Assembly (NCBI GenBank): GCA_964035775.1
Contig: OZ038314.1
Coordinates: forward strand, 30,430,803-30,494,802
Direction of reading: 5' to 3'
DNA length: 64,000 nucleotides
Source of the DNA: Osedax frankpressi
Lineage: Eukaryota; Annelida; Polychaeta; Sabellida; Siboglinidae
Shown piece by piece: positions 1 through 11,760 of this stretch (positions are counted from its first letter, which is position 1; each line of letters opens with the position of its first letter). Made by a program: the position numbers and the translations under genes. A model generated the notes under the pieces. That model was not told the DNA's origin and did no database searches. It saw nothing but the letters and a program-made list of their open reading frames with translations.

Positions 1-3000
1 CTCAAACCATCTCTAACCCCCTTTACCACCTCTTCTCTCTCTTTCTCTCCACTTACCTCTTCTCAAACCATCTCTAACCCCCTTTACCACCTCTTCTCTC
101 TCTCTCCACTTACCTCTTCTCAAACCATCTCTAACCCCCTTTACCACCTCTTCTCTCTCTCTCTCTCCACTTACCTCTTCTCAAACCATCTCTAACCCTC
201 TTTACCACCTCTTCTCTCTCTCTCTCTCCACTTACCTCTTCTCAAACCATCTCTAACCCCCTTTACCACCTCTTCTCTTTCTCTCCACTTACCTCTTCTC
301 AAACCATCTCTAACCCCCTTTACCACCTCTTCTCTCTCTCTCTCCACTTACCTCTTCTCAAACCATCTCTAACCCCCTTTACCACCTCTTCTCTCTCTCT
401 CTCTCCACTATCTCTTCTCAAACCATCTTTAACCCCCTTTACCACCTCTTCTCTCTCTCTCTCCACTTATCTCTTCTCAAACCATCTTTAACCCACTTTA
501 CCACCTCTTCTCTCTCTCTCTCCACTTACCTCTTCTCAAATCATCTCTAACCCCCTTTACCACATCTTCTCTCTCTCTCTCTCCACTTATCTCTTCTCAA
601 ACCATCTTTAACCCCCTTTACCACCTCTTCTCTCTCTCTCTCTCTCTACTTATCTCTTCTCAAACCATCTTAACCCCCTTTACCACCTCTTCTCTCTCTC
701 TCTCCACTTACCTCTTCTCAAACCATCTTTAACCCCCTTTACCACCTCTTCTCTCTCTCTCTCTCTCTCCACTTATCTCTTCTCAAACCATCTTTAACCC
801 CCTTTACCACATCTTCTCTCTCTCTCTCTCCACTTATCTCTTCTCAAACCATCTCTAACCCCCTTTACCACCTCTTCTCTCTCTCTCTCTCCACTTATCT
901 CTTCTCAAACCATCTGTAACCCCCTTTACCACCTCTTCTCTCTCTCTCTCTCTCCACTTATCTCTTCTCAAACCATCTTTAACCCCCTTTACCACATCTT
1001 CTCTCTCTCTCTCTCCACTTATCTCTTCTCAAACCATCTCTAACCCCCTTTACCACCTCTTCTCTCTCTCTCTCCACTTACCTCTTCTCAAACCATCTCT
1101 AACCCCCTTTACCACCTCTTCTCTCTCTCTCTCCACTTACCTCTTCTCAAACCATCTCTAACCCCCTTTACCACCTCTTCTCTCTCTCTCTCCACTTACC
1201 TCTTCTCAAACCATCTCTAACCCCCTTTACCACCTCTTCTCTCTCTCTCTCTCCACTTACCTCTTCTCAAACCATCTCTAACCCCCTTTACCACCTCTTC
1301 TCTCTCTCTCTCCACTTACCTCTTCTCAAACCATCTCTAACCCCCTTTACCACCTCTTCTCTCTCTCTCTCCACTTACCTCTTCTCAAACCATCTCTAAC
1401 CCCCTTTACCACCTCTTCTCTCTCTCTCTCCACTTACCTCTTCTCAAACCATCTCTAACCCCCTTTACCACCTCTTCTCTCTTTCTCTCTCTCTCCACTT
1501 ATCTCTTCTCAAACCATCTTTAACCCCCTTTACCACCTCTTCTCTCTCTCTCTCCACTTACCTCTTCTCAAACCATCTTTAACCCCCTTTACCACCTCTT
1601 CTCTCTCTCTCTCTCTCCACTTATCTCTTCTCAAACCATCTTTAACCCCCTTTACCACATCTTCTCTCTCTCTCTCTCCACTTATCTCTTCTCAAACCAT
1701 CTCTAACCCCCTTTACACCTCTTCTCTCTCTCTCTCTCCACTTATCTCTTCTCAAACCATATGTAACCCCCTTTACCACCTCTTCTCTCTCTCTCTCTCT
1801 CCACTTATCTCTTCTCAAACCATCTTTAACCCCCTTTACCACATCTTCTCTCTCTCTCTCTCCACTTATCTCTTCTCAAACCATCTCTAACCCCCTTTAC
1901 CACCTCTTCTCTCTCTCTCTCCACTTACCTCTTCTCAAACCATCTCTAACCCCCTTTACCACCTCTTCTCAAACCATCTCTAACCCCCTTTACCACCTCT
2001 TCTCAAACCATATCTAACCCCCTTTACCACCTCTTCTCTTTCTCTCCACTTACCTCTTCTCAAACCATCTCTAACCCCCTTTACCACCTCTTCTCTCTCT
2101 CTCTCCACTTACCTCTTCTCAAACCATCTCTAACCCCCTTTACCACCTCTTCTCTCTCTCTCTCCACTTACCTCTTCTCAAACCATCTCTAACCCCCTTT
2201 ACCACCTCTTCTCTCTCTCTCTCCACTTATCTCTTCTCAAACCATCTTTAACCCCCTTTACCACCTCTTCTCTCTCTCTCTCTCCACTTACCTCTTCTCA
2301 AACCATCTCTAACCCCCTTTACCACCTCTTCTCTCTCTCTCTCTCTCTCCACTTACCTCTTCTCAAACCATCTCTAACCCCCTTTACCACCTCTTCTCTC
2401 TCTCTCTCCACTTACCTCTTCTCAAACAATCTCTAACCCCCTTTACCACCTCTTCTCTCTCTCTCTCTCTCCACTTACCTCTTCTCAAACCATCTCTAAC
2501 CCCCTTTACCACCTCTTCTTTCTCTCTCTCCACTTACCTCTTCTCAAACCATCTCTAACCCCCTTTACCACCTCTTCTCTTTCTCTCCACTTACCTCTTC
2601 TCAAACCATCTCTAACCCTCTTTACCACCTCTTCTCTCTCTCTCTCCACTTACCTCTTCTCAAACCATCTCTAACCCCCTTTACCTCCTCTTCTCTCTCT
2701 CTCTCTCTCCACTTACCTCTTCTCAAACCATCTCTAACCCTCTTTACCACCTCTACTCTCTCTCTCTCTCTCCACTTACCTCTTCTCAAACCATCTCTAA
2801 CCCTCTTTACCACCTCTTCTCTCTCTCTCTCTCTCCACTTACCTCTTCTCAAACCATCTCTAACCCCCTTTACCACCTCTTCTTTCTCTCTCTCCACTTA
2901 CCTCTTCTCAAACCATCTCTAACCCCCTTTACCACCTCTTCTCTCTCTTTCTCTCCACTTACCTCTTCTCAAACCATCTCTAACCCCCTTTACCACCTCT

Positions 3001-4606
3001 TCTCTCTCTCTCCACTTACCTCTTCTCAAACCATCTCTAACCCCCTTTACCACCTCTTCTCTCTCTCTCTCTCTCCACTTACCTCTTCTCAAACCATCTC
3101 TAACCCTCTTTACCACCTCTTCTCTCTCTCTCTCTCCACTTACCTCTTCTCAAACCATCTCTAACCCCCTTTACCACCTCTTCTCTTTCTCTCCACTTAC
3201 CTCTTCTCAAACCATCTCTAACCCCCTTTACCACCTCTTCTCTCTCTCTCTCCACTTACCTCTTCTCAAACCATCTCTAACCCCCTTTACCACCTCTTCT
3301 CTCTCTCTCTCTCCACTTATCTCTTCTCAAACCATCTTTAACCCCCTTTACCACCTCTTCTCTCTCTCTCTCTCCACTTATCTCTTCTCAAACCATCTTT
3401 AACCCACTTTACCACCTCTTCTCTCTCTCTCTCCACTTACCTCTTCTCAAATCATCTCTAACCCCCTTTACCACATCTTCTCTCTCTCTCTCCACTTATC
3501 TCTTCTCAAACCATCTTTAACCCCCTTTACCACCTCTTCTCTCTCTCTCTCTCTACTTTATCTCTTCTCAAACCATCTTTAACCCCCTTTACCACCTCTT
3601 CTCTCTCTCTCTCCACTTACCTCTTCTCAAACCATCTTTAACCCCCTTTACCACCTCTTCTCTCTCTCTCTCCACTTATCTCTTCTCAAACCATCTTTAA
3701 CCCCCTTTACCACATCTTTTCTCTCTCTCTCTCCACTTATCTCTTCTCAAACCATCTCTAACCCCCTTTACCACCTCTTCTCTCTCTCTCTCTCCACTTA
3801 TCTCTTCTCAAACCATCTGTAACCCCCTTTACCACCTCTTCTCTCTCTCTCTCTCTCCACTTATCTCTTCTCAAACCATCTTTAACCCCCTTTACCACAT
3901 CTTCTCTCTCTCTCTCCACTTATCTCTTCTCAAACCATCTCTAACCCCCTTTACCACCTCTTCTCTCTCTCTCTCCACTTACCCCTCTCAAACCATCTCT
4001 AACCCCCTTTACCACCTCTTCTCTCTCTCTCTCCACTTACCTCTTCTCAAACCATCTCTAACCCCCTTTACCACCTCTTCTCTCTCTCTCTCCACTTACC
4101 TCTTCTCAAACCATCTCTAACCCCCTTTACCACCTCTTCTCTCTCTCTCTCTCCACTTACCTCTTCTCAAACCATCTCTAACCCCCTTTACCACCTCTTC
4201 TCTCTCTCTCTCCACTTACCTCTTCTCAAACCATCTCTAACCCCCTTTACCACCTCTTCTCTCTCTCTCTCCACTTACCTCTTCTCAAACCATCTCTAAC
4301 CCCCTTTACCACCTCTTCTCTCTCTCTCTCCACTTACCTCTTCTTAAACCATCTCTAACCCCCTTTACCACCTCTTCTCTCTCTCTCTCCACTTACCTCT
4401 TCTCAAACCATGTCTAACCCCCTTTACCACCTCTTCTCTCTCTCTCTCTCCACTTACCTCTTCTCAAACCATCTTTAACCCCCTTTACCACCTCTTCTCT
4501 CTCTCTCTCCACTTACCTCTTCTCAAACCATCTTTAACCCCCTTTACCACCTCTTCTCTCTCTCTCCACTTACCTCTTCTCAAACCATATCTAACCCCCT
4601 TTACCA

Positions 4607-4643
<37 letters not shown>

Positions 4644-5207
4644 CTTACCTCTTCTCAAACCATCTCTAACCCCCTTTACCACCTCTTCTCTCTCTCTCTC
4701 TCTACTTACCTCTTCTCAAACCATCTCTAACCCCCTTTACCACCTCTTCTCTCTCTCTCTCTCTCCACTTACCTCTTCTCAAACCATATCTAACCCCCTT
4801 TACCACCTCTTCTCTTTCTCTCTCTCCACTTACCTCTTCTCAAACCATCTCTAACCCCCTTTACCACCTCTTCTCTCTCTCTCTCCACTTACCTCTTCTC
4901 AAACCATCTCTAACCCCCTTTACCACCTCTTCTCTCTCTCTCTCTCCACTTACCTCTTCTCAAACCATCTCTAACCCCCTTTACCACCTCTTCTCTCTCT
5001 CTCCACTTACCTCTTCTCAAACCATCTCTAACCCCCTTTACCACCTCTTCTCTCTCTCTCCACTTACCTCTTCTCAAACCATCTCTAACCCCCTTTACCA
5101 CCTCTTCTCTCTCTCTCTCTCTCTCCACTTATATCGTCTCAAACCATCTCTAACCCCCTTTACCACCTCTTCTCTCTCTCTCTCTCTCTCCACTTATATT
5201 GTCTCAA
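1..5207 (+). repeat. 5.2 kb intronic minisatellite, about 59-bp unit
   Basis: About 89 head-to-tail copies of a CT-rich unit of about 55-65 bp. Each unit contains CTCTTCTCAAACCATC, a CTAACCCCC block, TTTACCACCTC, a CT run of variable length and CCACTTAC. Unit length changes with the number of CT dinucleotides. Variant units (acccactttac near 491 and 3402, a tcatctctaa variant at 541 and 3452, catctgtaac at 911 and 3814) recur in the same order about 2.9 kb apart, so a multi-unit block was itself duplicated. The + strand units contain almost no AG dinucleotide. The array lies upstream of the first eIF2A exon seen here and is probably intronic. The GER/KWR-type open frames on the - strand are translations of the repeat and are not genes. 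Confidence 0.95.
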
Positions 5208-5990
5208 ACCTCTCACATCCCCTATATCAACTCTTCACACCCTCTCTCCGTTTATCTTTTCTTTGTCAGCCAATCCCATGTTCATCCTTCTGCTCACTTT
5301 CACCTATGTTCCACCTCATCCTTTTTCTCACCTCTTCTCTTAACTGTATCCATCCGTGTTCTCACTTCCACCCATGTTTATATCCTCTCTCATCCCTAAT
5401 CCTCATAAGCTTTTACCTATAACCATTTCTCATGACTAATCCTCGAAACCCCTTTCTCACATCTTTTCATGCTCCTCTATCACTAACACACAAACTAAAC
5501 CTAGACTCTCACCTTAACTAATGCAAACTCCTTATTATATCCCGTATGTCACACAGTTTATCATCTCCCTTCCCTCCTTCCCTCACTCGCTCCCTTTCTA
5601 ACTATTCCTCTATGTAACCATTTCTCTCTACGTCCTCTACCCACCCACTCTCTAGTAGCTCACCCCCCTCACTCCCTTTTGCACCTTACTCACTCCCACT
5701 CTCATTTTTACCACATATTACGCCTTAATCACCTCTTCCACTCCTCCCGTTATCTGATCCCCATTCGCGCTCGCCTATTCACCATAACCCCTCTTTACAC
5801 ATCTTCCTTGTATCTTATCCATCCAACTCTCTTAACCTCACAATTAGCCACATGCCCTCTCCTACCCTAGATCTCTCTTCTTTCATCATCTCCTGCGTAT
5901 TCATTTCAATTTTGGCATATTTCCTCCCCACCTTTTCCTTCCTCGACTTCTCCCACTCTATCCTATTTCTATCCTCTCCCCTGCCGTCAG
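5208..5990 (+). other. CT-rich unique intron tail
   Basis: Non-tandem, pyrimidine-rich sequence between the big array and the acceptor CCGTCAG at 5984-5990. It looks like decayed array or ordinary 3' intron sequence. Its short open frames are rich in S, L, P and H and have no recognisable domain. Confidence 0.5.
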
Positions 5991-6083
5991 ATAATACGTG
6001 TTGGCGATGGAGTGGTGTTGGCTACTTTGGATGTGGATACATTCACTCATATGAGCTTCTCTTGCGACTCCCAATTCTTGTTG
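5991..6083 (+). CDS. Probable eIF2A beta-propeller exon
   Basis: A 31-codon, phase-0 exon candidate with acceptor CTGCCGTCAG before it and donor GTGTGT after it. It reads IIRVGDGVVLATLDVD followed by a segment ending FSCDSQFLL, which has the shape of a WD/propeller blade: two strands, then an 'S-D-x-Q-F' turn. eIF2A has a nine-bladed propeller, and the next confident exons of the window (7584 onward) are its last blade and C-terminus, so position supports eIF2A. The expected piece joining this blade to the 7584 exon (about 15-20 residues in the human protein) was not found in 6084-7583. The assignment is therefore inference; it could belong to another WD protein or be a different blade. Confidence 0.45.
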
Positions 6084-7583
6084 GTGTGTTGCCTTTCACC
6101 TGCTTTTCGTGTTAATAATTGCTACAAGGTTAGTTCTGGTGTTAGATTTCAATTTAGGGTTAGTTTGTAATTCTGGATTCATTGATTAATTCTGGTGTTA
6201 ATGAGTAATGTTGTATTAAGTATTTAGTTCCAGGGTTAGAAGTTAGAGTACAGTTCAGGAATTAGTAATTAGTTAATATGGTAGTGGTTAGTGGTTAGTT
6301 AATAGTTAGTTTCGGAGTAGTTGCTACTGATTAGTGGTTAAGGACATGCCGACACAGCAATTTTACATGTAAAGATAGAGAAAAGCACTCATTTTATAAA
6401 TCTAATGTGATAAAAAGTACTAGTGCTATCAACCCTATTTTTACTATAAGCCGTTTATTTATACATATAATAATATGAAGCGATTTTATAAATTTAGATC
6501 TAATATTAAGATTTAGAAATATATTTGTTATAATTTTATATATTTTTAAAATTGTATAAGTTGCATAATAAATTGAATTACAAACTAAATGTAAAATATC
6601 TCTCTATTAGTTCAAAGATATATATTCCATGCATATATAGAAAACAAATCAAATAGATACCTTCGATAACAATAAAGTAGATGTACTTTGATATATATAA
6701 TCTACCCTTGTAAACTAATTATTAAGAGAAAAATCGTTTTAAACTATTTACAAATAAAATTTATAAAATGCTGAATAAAATCATGTCTATTTATATGACT
6801 TCTCCGAGTGCATACTCATCTCCTCTTGCCATATACATGCGAATATATATAGAAAAATAAAATATAATATAATATTCAGTCTTATCTTTCTCAGGTGTTG
6901 ATTTTGTTTATTTGATCTTGGCATTTTAAAAATAATGTACATTAATTCAAAGTAACAAAATCAAAAATAACAAATAAACAATACAATATGATAGCAATAT
7001 AATATGATTATAATAAAACTAATATAAAATTATAAATATAATATAACTAAATGCTGACAATTAAAATGAAATTAGTATGTAATTAGATGTTTTTGTATGG
7101 TGCATAGTTGACGGTTTGAGTGAGAATATTGAAAATTTTAAAATAATTTCTCTTTTTTAAAGCTCTTTTTTTAATTGGCTTTTAGAATCACATTATCCAC
7201 ACATGTATACACTAACCGCAGAATATATGGATAATAATAAATAATGCAGTTTTAAAATGTCATCATATACTAGTTTACTGATGTAAATAAATTGTAAATA
7301 ATTATAAAATAATTTTTATAATTTTTCAATGATGTATTACTTTTAAAAGTGCATTATTTGGAATTTCTAAATTGAATTAAATTCTAAAATTTTCACAGGT
7401 AATAAATAACATATTAAATATGATAAATATTAAATAATATTTTTTTTATACATATATTTTGATTTATTCCTCAGTTAATTCCTTCGGCATGCCCTTAAAC
7501 TATTCAAGATGGAAACAGTTATAAATTAACTAATTCAGTAAACCATTCTTTATTATCATAAATATCTTTAATCTTTTGTTTAG
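6084..7583 (+). other. Intron, GTTAGT-rich at its 5' end, then AT-rich
   Basis: The first 250 bases after the donor are G/T-rich and crowded with GTTAGT, GGTTAGT and GTTAG motifs (6126-6345). The rest is plain AT-rich DNA. One small missing eIF2A exon may hide here, but I could not identify it. The acceptor before the next exon is TTTGTTTAG at 7575-7583. Confidence 0.55.
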
Positions 7584-7999
7584 GTTTACAATTGCATATC
7601 CGGCATGTTGTTGAGAAAGTTTACATTCTCTGATAAATTATTTCAATGCTCGTGGATTGATTCCCATATGGAATCCGATGCAAAAGACTTCTCCAAACTA
7701 CTTATCGACTCTAAACCTAATCAAATCCCTCAAGTGCAATCCTCTAAAATCAATACAGAAGTTAGTTCCCTGATAACATTATTAGATATATTTATTTTCT
7801 CTAAAGTATATCCATAATTAATAAATTAATTTTACAAATTCAGAATGAAAAGAAATATCGTAAATTAAAAAAGAAGTTAGAAACTATAAATTTACTGAAA
7901 AAACTTCGTGAACAAGGAAATAAACTTGAAAATAACCAATTGACAAAGATCAATACGGAAGTTGAATTAATTGCACAATTAAGAGCTCTGGAAATATAA
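7584..7999 (+). CDS. EIF2A: eIF2A, last propeller strand and C-terminal domain (two exons, 3' end of gene)
   Basis: Exons are 7584-7760 (59 codons, donor GTTAGT) and 7844-7999 (51 codons plus TAA). The first reads VYNCISGMLLRKFTF and QCSWID, matching the last blade of eIF2A (human IWHYTGSILHKYDV...VSWQP), then a divergent linker. The second is a basic coiled-coil tail with KKYRKLKKKLETI, LENNQLTKI and LIAQLRALEI. It lines up with the human eIF2A C-terminus KKIKNLKKKLKAI, LEKNQLEKI and LLQELEDLEL. eIF2A is a cytoplasmic, ribosome-associated factor linked to Met-tRNA delivery and non-AUG initiation under stress. The linker is shorter than in vertebrates: the usual basic 'LKNQRKHEAKK' stretch is absent. 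AATAAA follows at 8037-8042. The exon pair is secure; the upstream gene structure lies mostly outside the window. Confidence 0.85.
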
Positions 8000-8036
8000 G
8001 ATCAATTTCTTATTACAGTTATAAATATTCAGATTC

Positions 8037-8042
8037 AATAAA
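8037..8042 (+). terminator. Candidate eIF2A polyadenylation signal
   Basis: AATAAA 38 bases after the eIF2A stop codon, in the context TTCAATAAATATT. Confidence 0.5.
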
Positions 8043-11000
8043 TATTTTCTTTTTATTAATTTTATATTACTATTGCAATATCTTATTAATATTAATTGTT
8101 ATATCATTTGATATAATCAACTTTTTATATAAACACAGATACATATTGATAGATCCCTCTTGGTTTATATCTCTATTATTTTCATTTTATACACATTTTA
8201 ATGAATATCCGATTATCAAAATAGCCGAAGTATAAAATAAATATATTATAACCTAAATAGAATGTGTATCTAATTAAAATATAATATAATCAGTATTTTT
8301 CTACTTGCACCATACTAATAGATTCATACTTCGTATATGCATAGAAAAGAGAATTCATTCAAAATACTTATTTGATATTTAACATAGATAGTTTATAATA
8401 ATTATACAATAGATGTTTGACTAGATTAAACTAATTTTTATATTATTTCTCATTAGTAACAAGTATTTTATATGTTGTTTAAAAGAAAACAATTGTTAAT
8501 TAACATTATTTAACATATTCACAGTAATATAAATATTATTCTAATCATAGATATAACAATGATGTTACATCTCTATTGCAGCCATTTAACGTGTATACTA
8601 AGATTGATTCAGTTTGATGATAGCTCGTGTGTTAATAGCTAGTAGATATCAGTTGGTATGTACTTATTAGTAACACGTTAGTATAACTGATCTATGAATG
8701 TAATATCATTATTTTCCATATTGCCAAAATTAACTCGACAGTTGGATTAAACTACATATCAAAAAGTAAGTAATTTATATATTGTAAGAGTGCAGTATTT
8801 CTTTTGAGAGTATATGAGTAATATAATACTCCTTTATATTAATGACTATTATTTATGTTAAAATAAGAATTACTTTTATGCCAATCTGATAACAGACAAA
8901 CATGAATTATTATAAAAAGTAGAAATTAAGTTACTTGTGTGAAAATATGATACATTGTTATCATATTTTATATGGACACAGTAATACAGAATGTCTTTTT
9001 GTTAGTTTTTATTTCTTAAGAAAATATATGTTGATTTTATACGACTACATATAGGATAATATACAATGTCAGTGAATATTTATATGGTATTTTTAATAAC
9101 CTGTAATTTACAATTTGTAACTGTATAATAGCTTTGTATGTTACCTATATTTATAGAATACTTGTAATTATTAATAGTAATGAGTTTAAATGGAATCTAG
9201 TTTACATTTTTATAAATTCAGAGAGAATAACTTTGGAATATTTAGTTATATTATTAATAAATTTATCTAAGAATCGTTTCGATTAATATTTGATATGTAA
9301 ATTTGAGATACAATTAGTATTTTGAAAAAAGATATTAAAATCATATGATGTATTATATCATTTACAATATTGATTAGGGTGACTTGATATGGTTATAATT
9401 AGTCATATAAGGTTTATTTATAAGTTTTAAACTTTATTTTTACTAGTTCTTATAATATATATATAATACTATTGTTATATCGTCACTAAATTAGAATGCG
9501 AACAAGTTATTTACAATATCATAAATTAAGTTCATAATTTCATATACAAAATATTGTAATATTATTAAATAATATTAAATGTTATATTAATAAATTTATT
9601 ACGTGAATTATTATTTAAAAAAAGTAAAAATAATGAAGAAGATTAGTATTTGTGACAATGTAAAGCTATTTTAATAATAAAATTCTTAATAGCTGCCACC
9701 TATACAGATACAATATAAATATGATATACCTTTAATAGTGAGTTACCTTTAATAAAAGTTATTTTCTATAGTGCAATATTCACGAATTTAACATTGTTTT
9801 CGACATTGTGCAACTAGACACATCTACATACACTTTAAGTAAAACTTCGTTTTAATTATTGGAAACAATGGAATTATACTGAAAAATATGTGGCATAATC
9901 ACATATTTATATTTTATAGAATTGTAAATCATAATAGAACGTTTATATATGATAATTTTAATAAAAATGATGGAAATGTTTACGAATAAAATATTAAACT
10001 AGATTAGAAGAATTTGTACATACATTATTTCATTTACTAATAAACTCGTGTTATTTTCTTGTTAAAAGTTTATAAAGATTATAATGTTTGCCTTTATAAC
10101 TGTAAGTAACAATAGGTATTATTTTTACTCTCCCTAATATATTATTTACTCAGTTACAACAATTTGCTACATCCCTGGTATATAAATATTATTGCACTAT
10201 TATGAAATATTATTGCATATACTATGTATATTTTAATGTAACAGGTAAATGAAACATTAACTCTTCGAATAATACATATTTAGGAATATGATACATCTCT
10301 ACAAAATGTACACTGTACATTGTACAGTGTACAATGTACACTGTACATTGTATATTGTACAATGTACAATGTATGATTATTCTAAAATATACTATCCACT
10401 CAGAAAAAATTTGTTTAAGATAAGTTATTGAACACACTACAAATTTATCACGTGGTTAATGTTGCCATCTTTATTTTGATATAAATATTATAAATACGTA
10501 TATCTAATTAATGTGATATTAGATACAATGGAATGATATCCCACTAGTTTTACTTTAATGTTGTTAGTATAAATAAAAAATCTATCCGTTCATATATTTA
10601 TTTATTAAACTTAACAACATATTATTTTATCTTTTTCTAGAAACTGAATAATTTACTGACTCATATTAGTATATTTTCTTTCATTTTTTTGATATAAGAT
10701 CATTTAAACCATATTAACATTTTAGTGTTATTATGTTATTATATACATCTGTTAGTATGGTTATATAATAATGATATTAGCAATATTTAAAATTGAATAT
10801 ATTAAAAATTTTATTAAAATATAGTAGCCATTTTTTATAATTTAATTATTAATTTGATTTGTATATTATTGTATAAGATATCCAAATCAATTAGTATGTT
10901 TGCGTATGTTTATATATATATTACTCCAGGATATTATATCTATGTATCGATTTTATTATATTTAATTTAAATATGAATATTATGTGATATTAAAATAGTT

Positions 11001-11760
11001 TAAAGTTTAAATATTAGCTTACTAAAAAGACTAGAAATAGTCAACAAAAGTACTCTTGTATCTTATAACATATTGTGATAACTAAATATGCGATCATAAA
11101 TATAATGTCAGCAATATATTATTTAGTACAATCTGAGATTTTAAGTACTACCCATGTTCTTTTTATGAAACTGATAGTTAGTTTAAATGTTCATAGATAT
11201 AATTCTATTCAATACTATTATATAAACTATTTCGATGTCGTAATGACTAAGGTATTGACTATCGAGAGGTAGTTCAGAAGTTCAACTCTAACCGGATTAA
11301 AAAATTAATCTTAAATTACTATATGGAGGTGCTGGTTAATTCATCGACTCTTATAAAATTATAACTTCTTAACCAAGTGTGGCTACGAAAGGATACACCG
11401 ACTATCTGTTCATAGTTAAGTTTCACTTAACAACATTTTTTGGTATGAAAGGATTTCTCCAAATTTACACAATATATGTTTAAAAATGATCGAGTTATTT
11501 ATCAATCATTAAATATGTTCGATAGTCATGATCGGTGATATATTTATTGGATATCTTTAAAATATATTTTGTGAATGCGTGTAAACTCCCAATTGTGTTG
11601 CCATCGTCTCCTTGATTGAATCCAATATTTGTTGAAATATAATACAAAGATATTTTATAATATTTATAACAAATTTATTTTCTAAAAAATATTTGACTTA
11701 TTTAATTAACACAGGTTCTTTTTTCACTTAATATAAGTCAATTTACAACACAAATTTAAA
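8043..11760. other. AT-rich intergenic DNA between eIF2A and HECTD1
   Basis: About 3.7 kb with no recognisable gene. It should contain the HECTD1 promoter and 5' UTR. No TATA or initiator can be singled out in such AT-rich sequence. The stretch 11230-11460 is less AT-rich but shows no conserved reading frame. A CAG after TTAATTAACA near 11714 could be an acceptor of a 5' UTR intron. A TGTACA palindrome array lies at 10307-10372. Confidence 0.5.
10307..10372. repeat. Palindromic TGTACA array
   Basis: Alternating TGTACA, GTGTACA and ATGTACA words (core TGTACAGTGTACAATGTACA). Each word is its own reverse complement, so the tract can fold on itself. The same 13-base core TGTACAGTGTACA is the unit core of the intronic array at 43430-44037. 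Confidence 0.8.

Noticed and set aside
7087-7240. Candidate missing eIF2A exon (ITLSTHVYTNRRIYG or similar)
   Set aside because: No matching donor and only vague similarity to the expected LRVxNGYKIW segment.
11075-11272. 65-codon open frame upstream of HECTD1
   Set aside because: I/Y/N-rich composition typical of AT-rich noise; no conserved motif or splice context.
11230-11300. tRNA-like B-box GTTCAACTC
   Set aside because: No A box, acceptor stem or cloverleaf could be formed around it.
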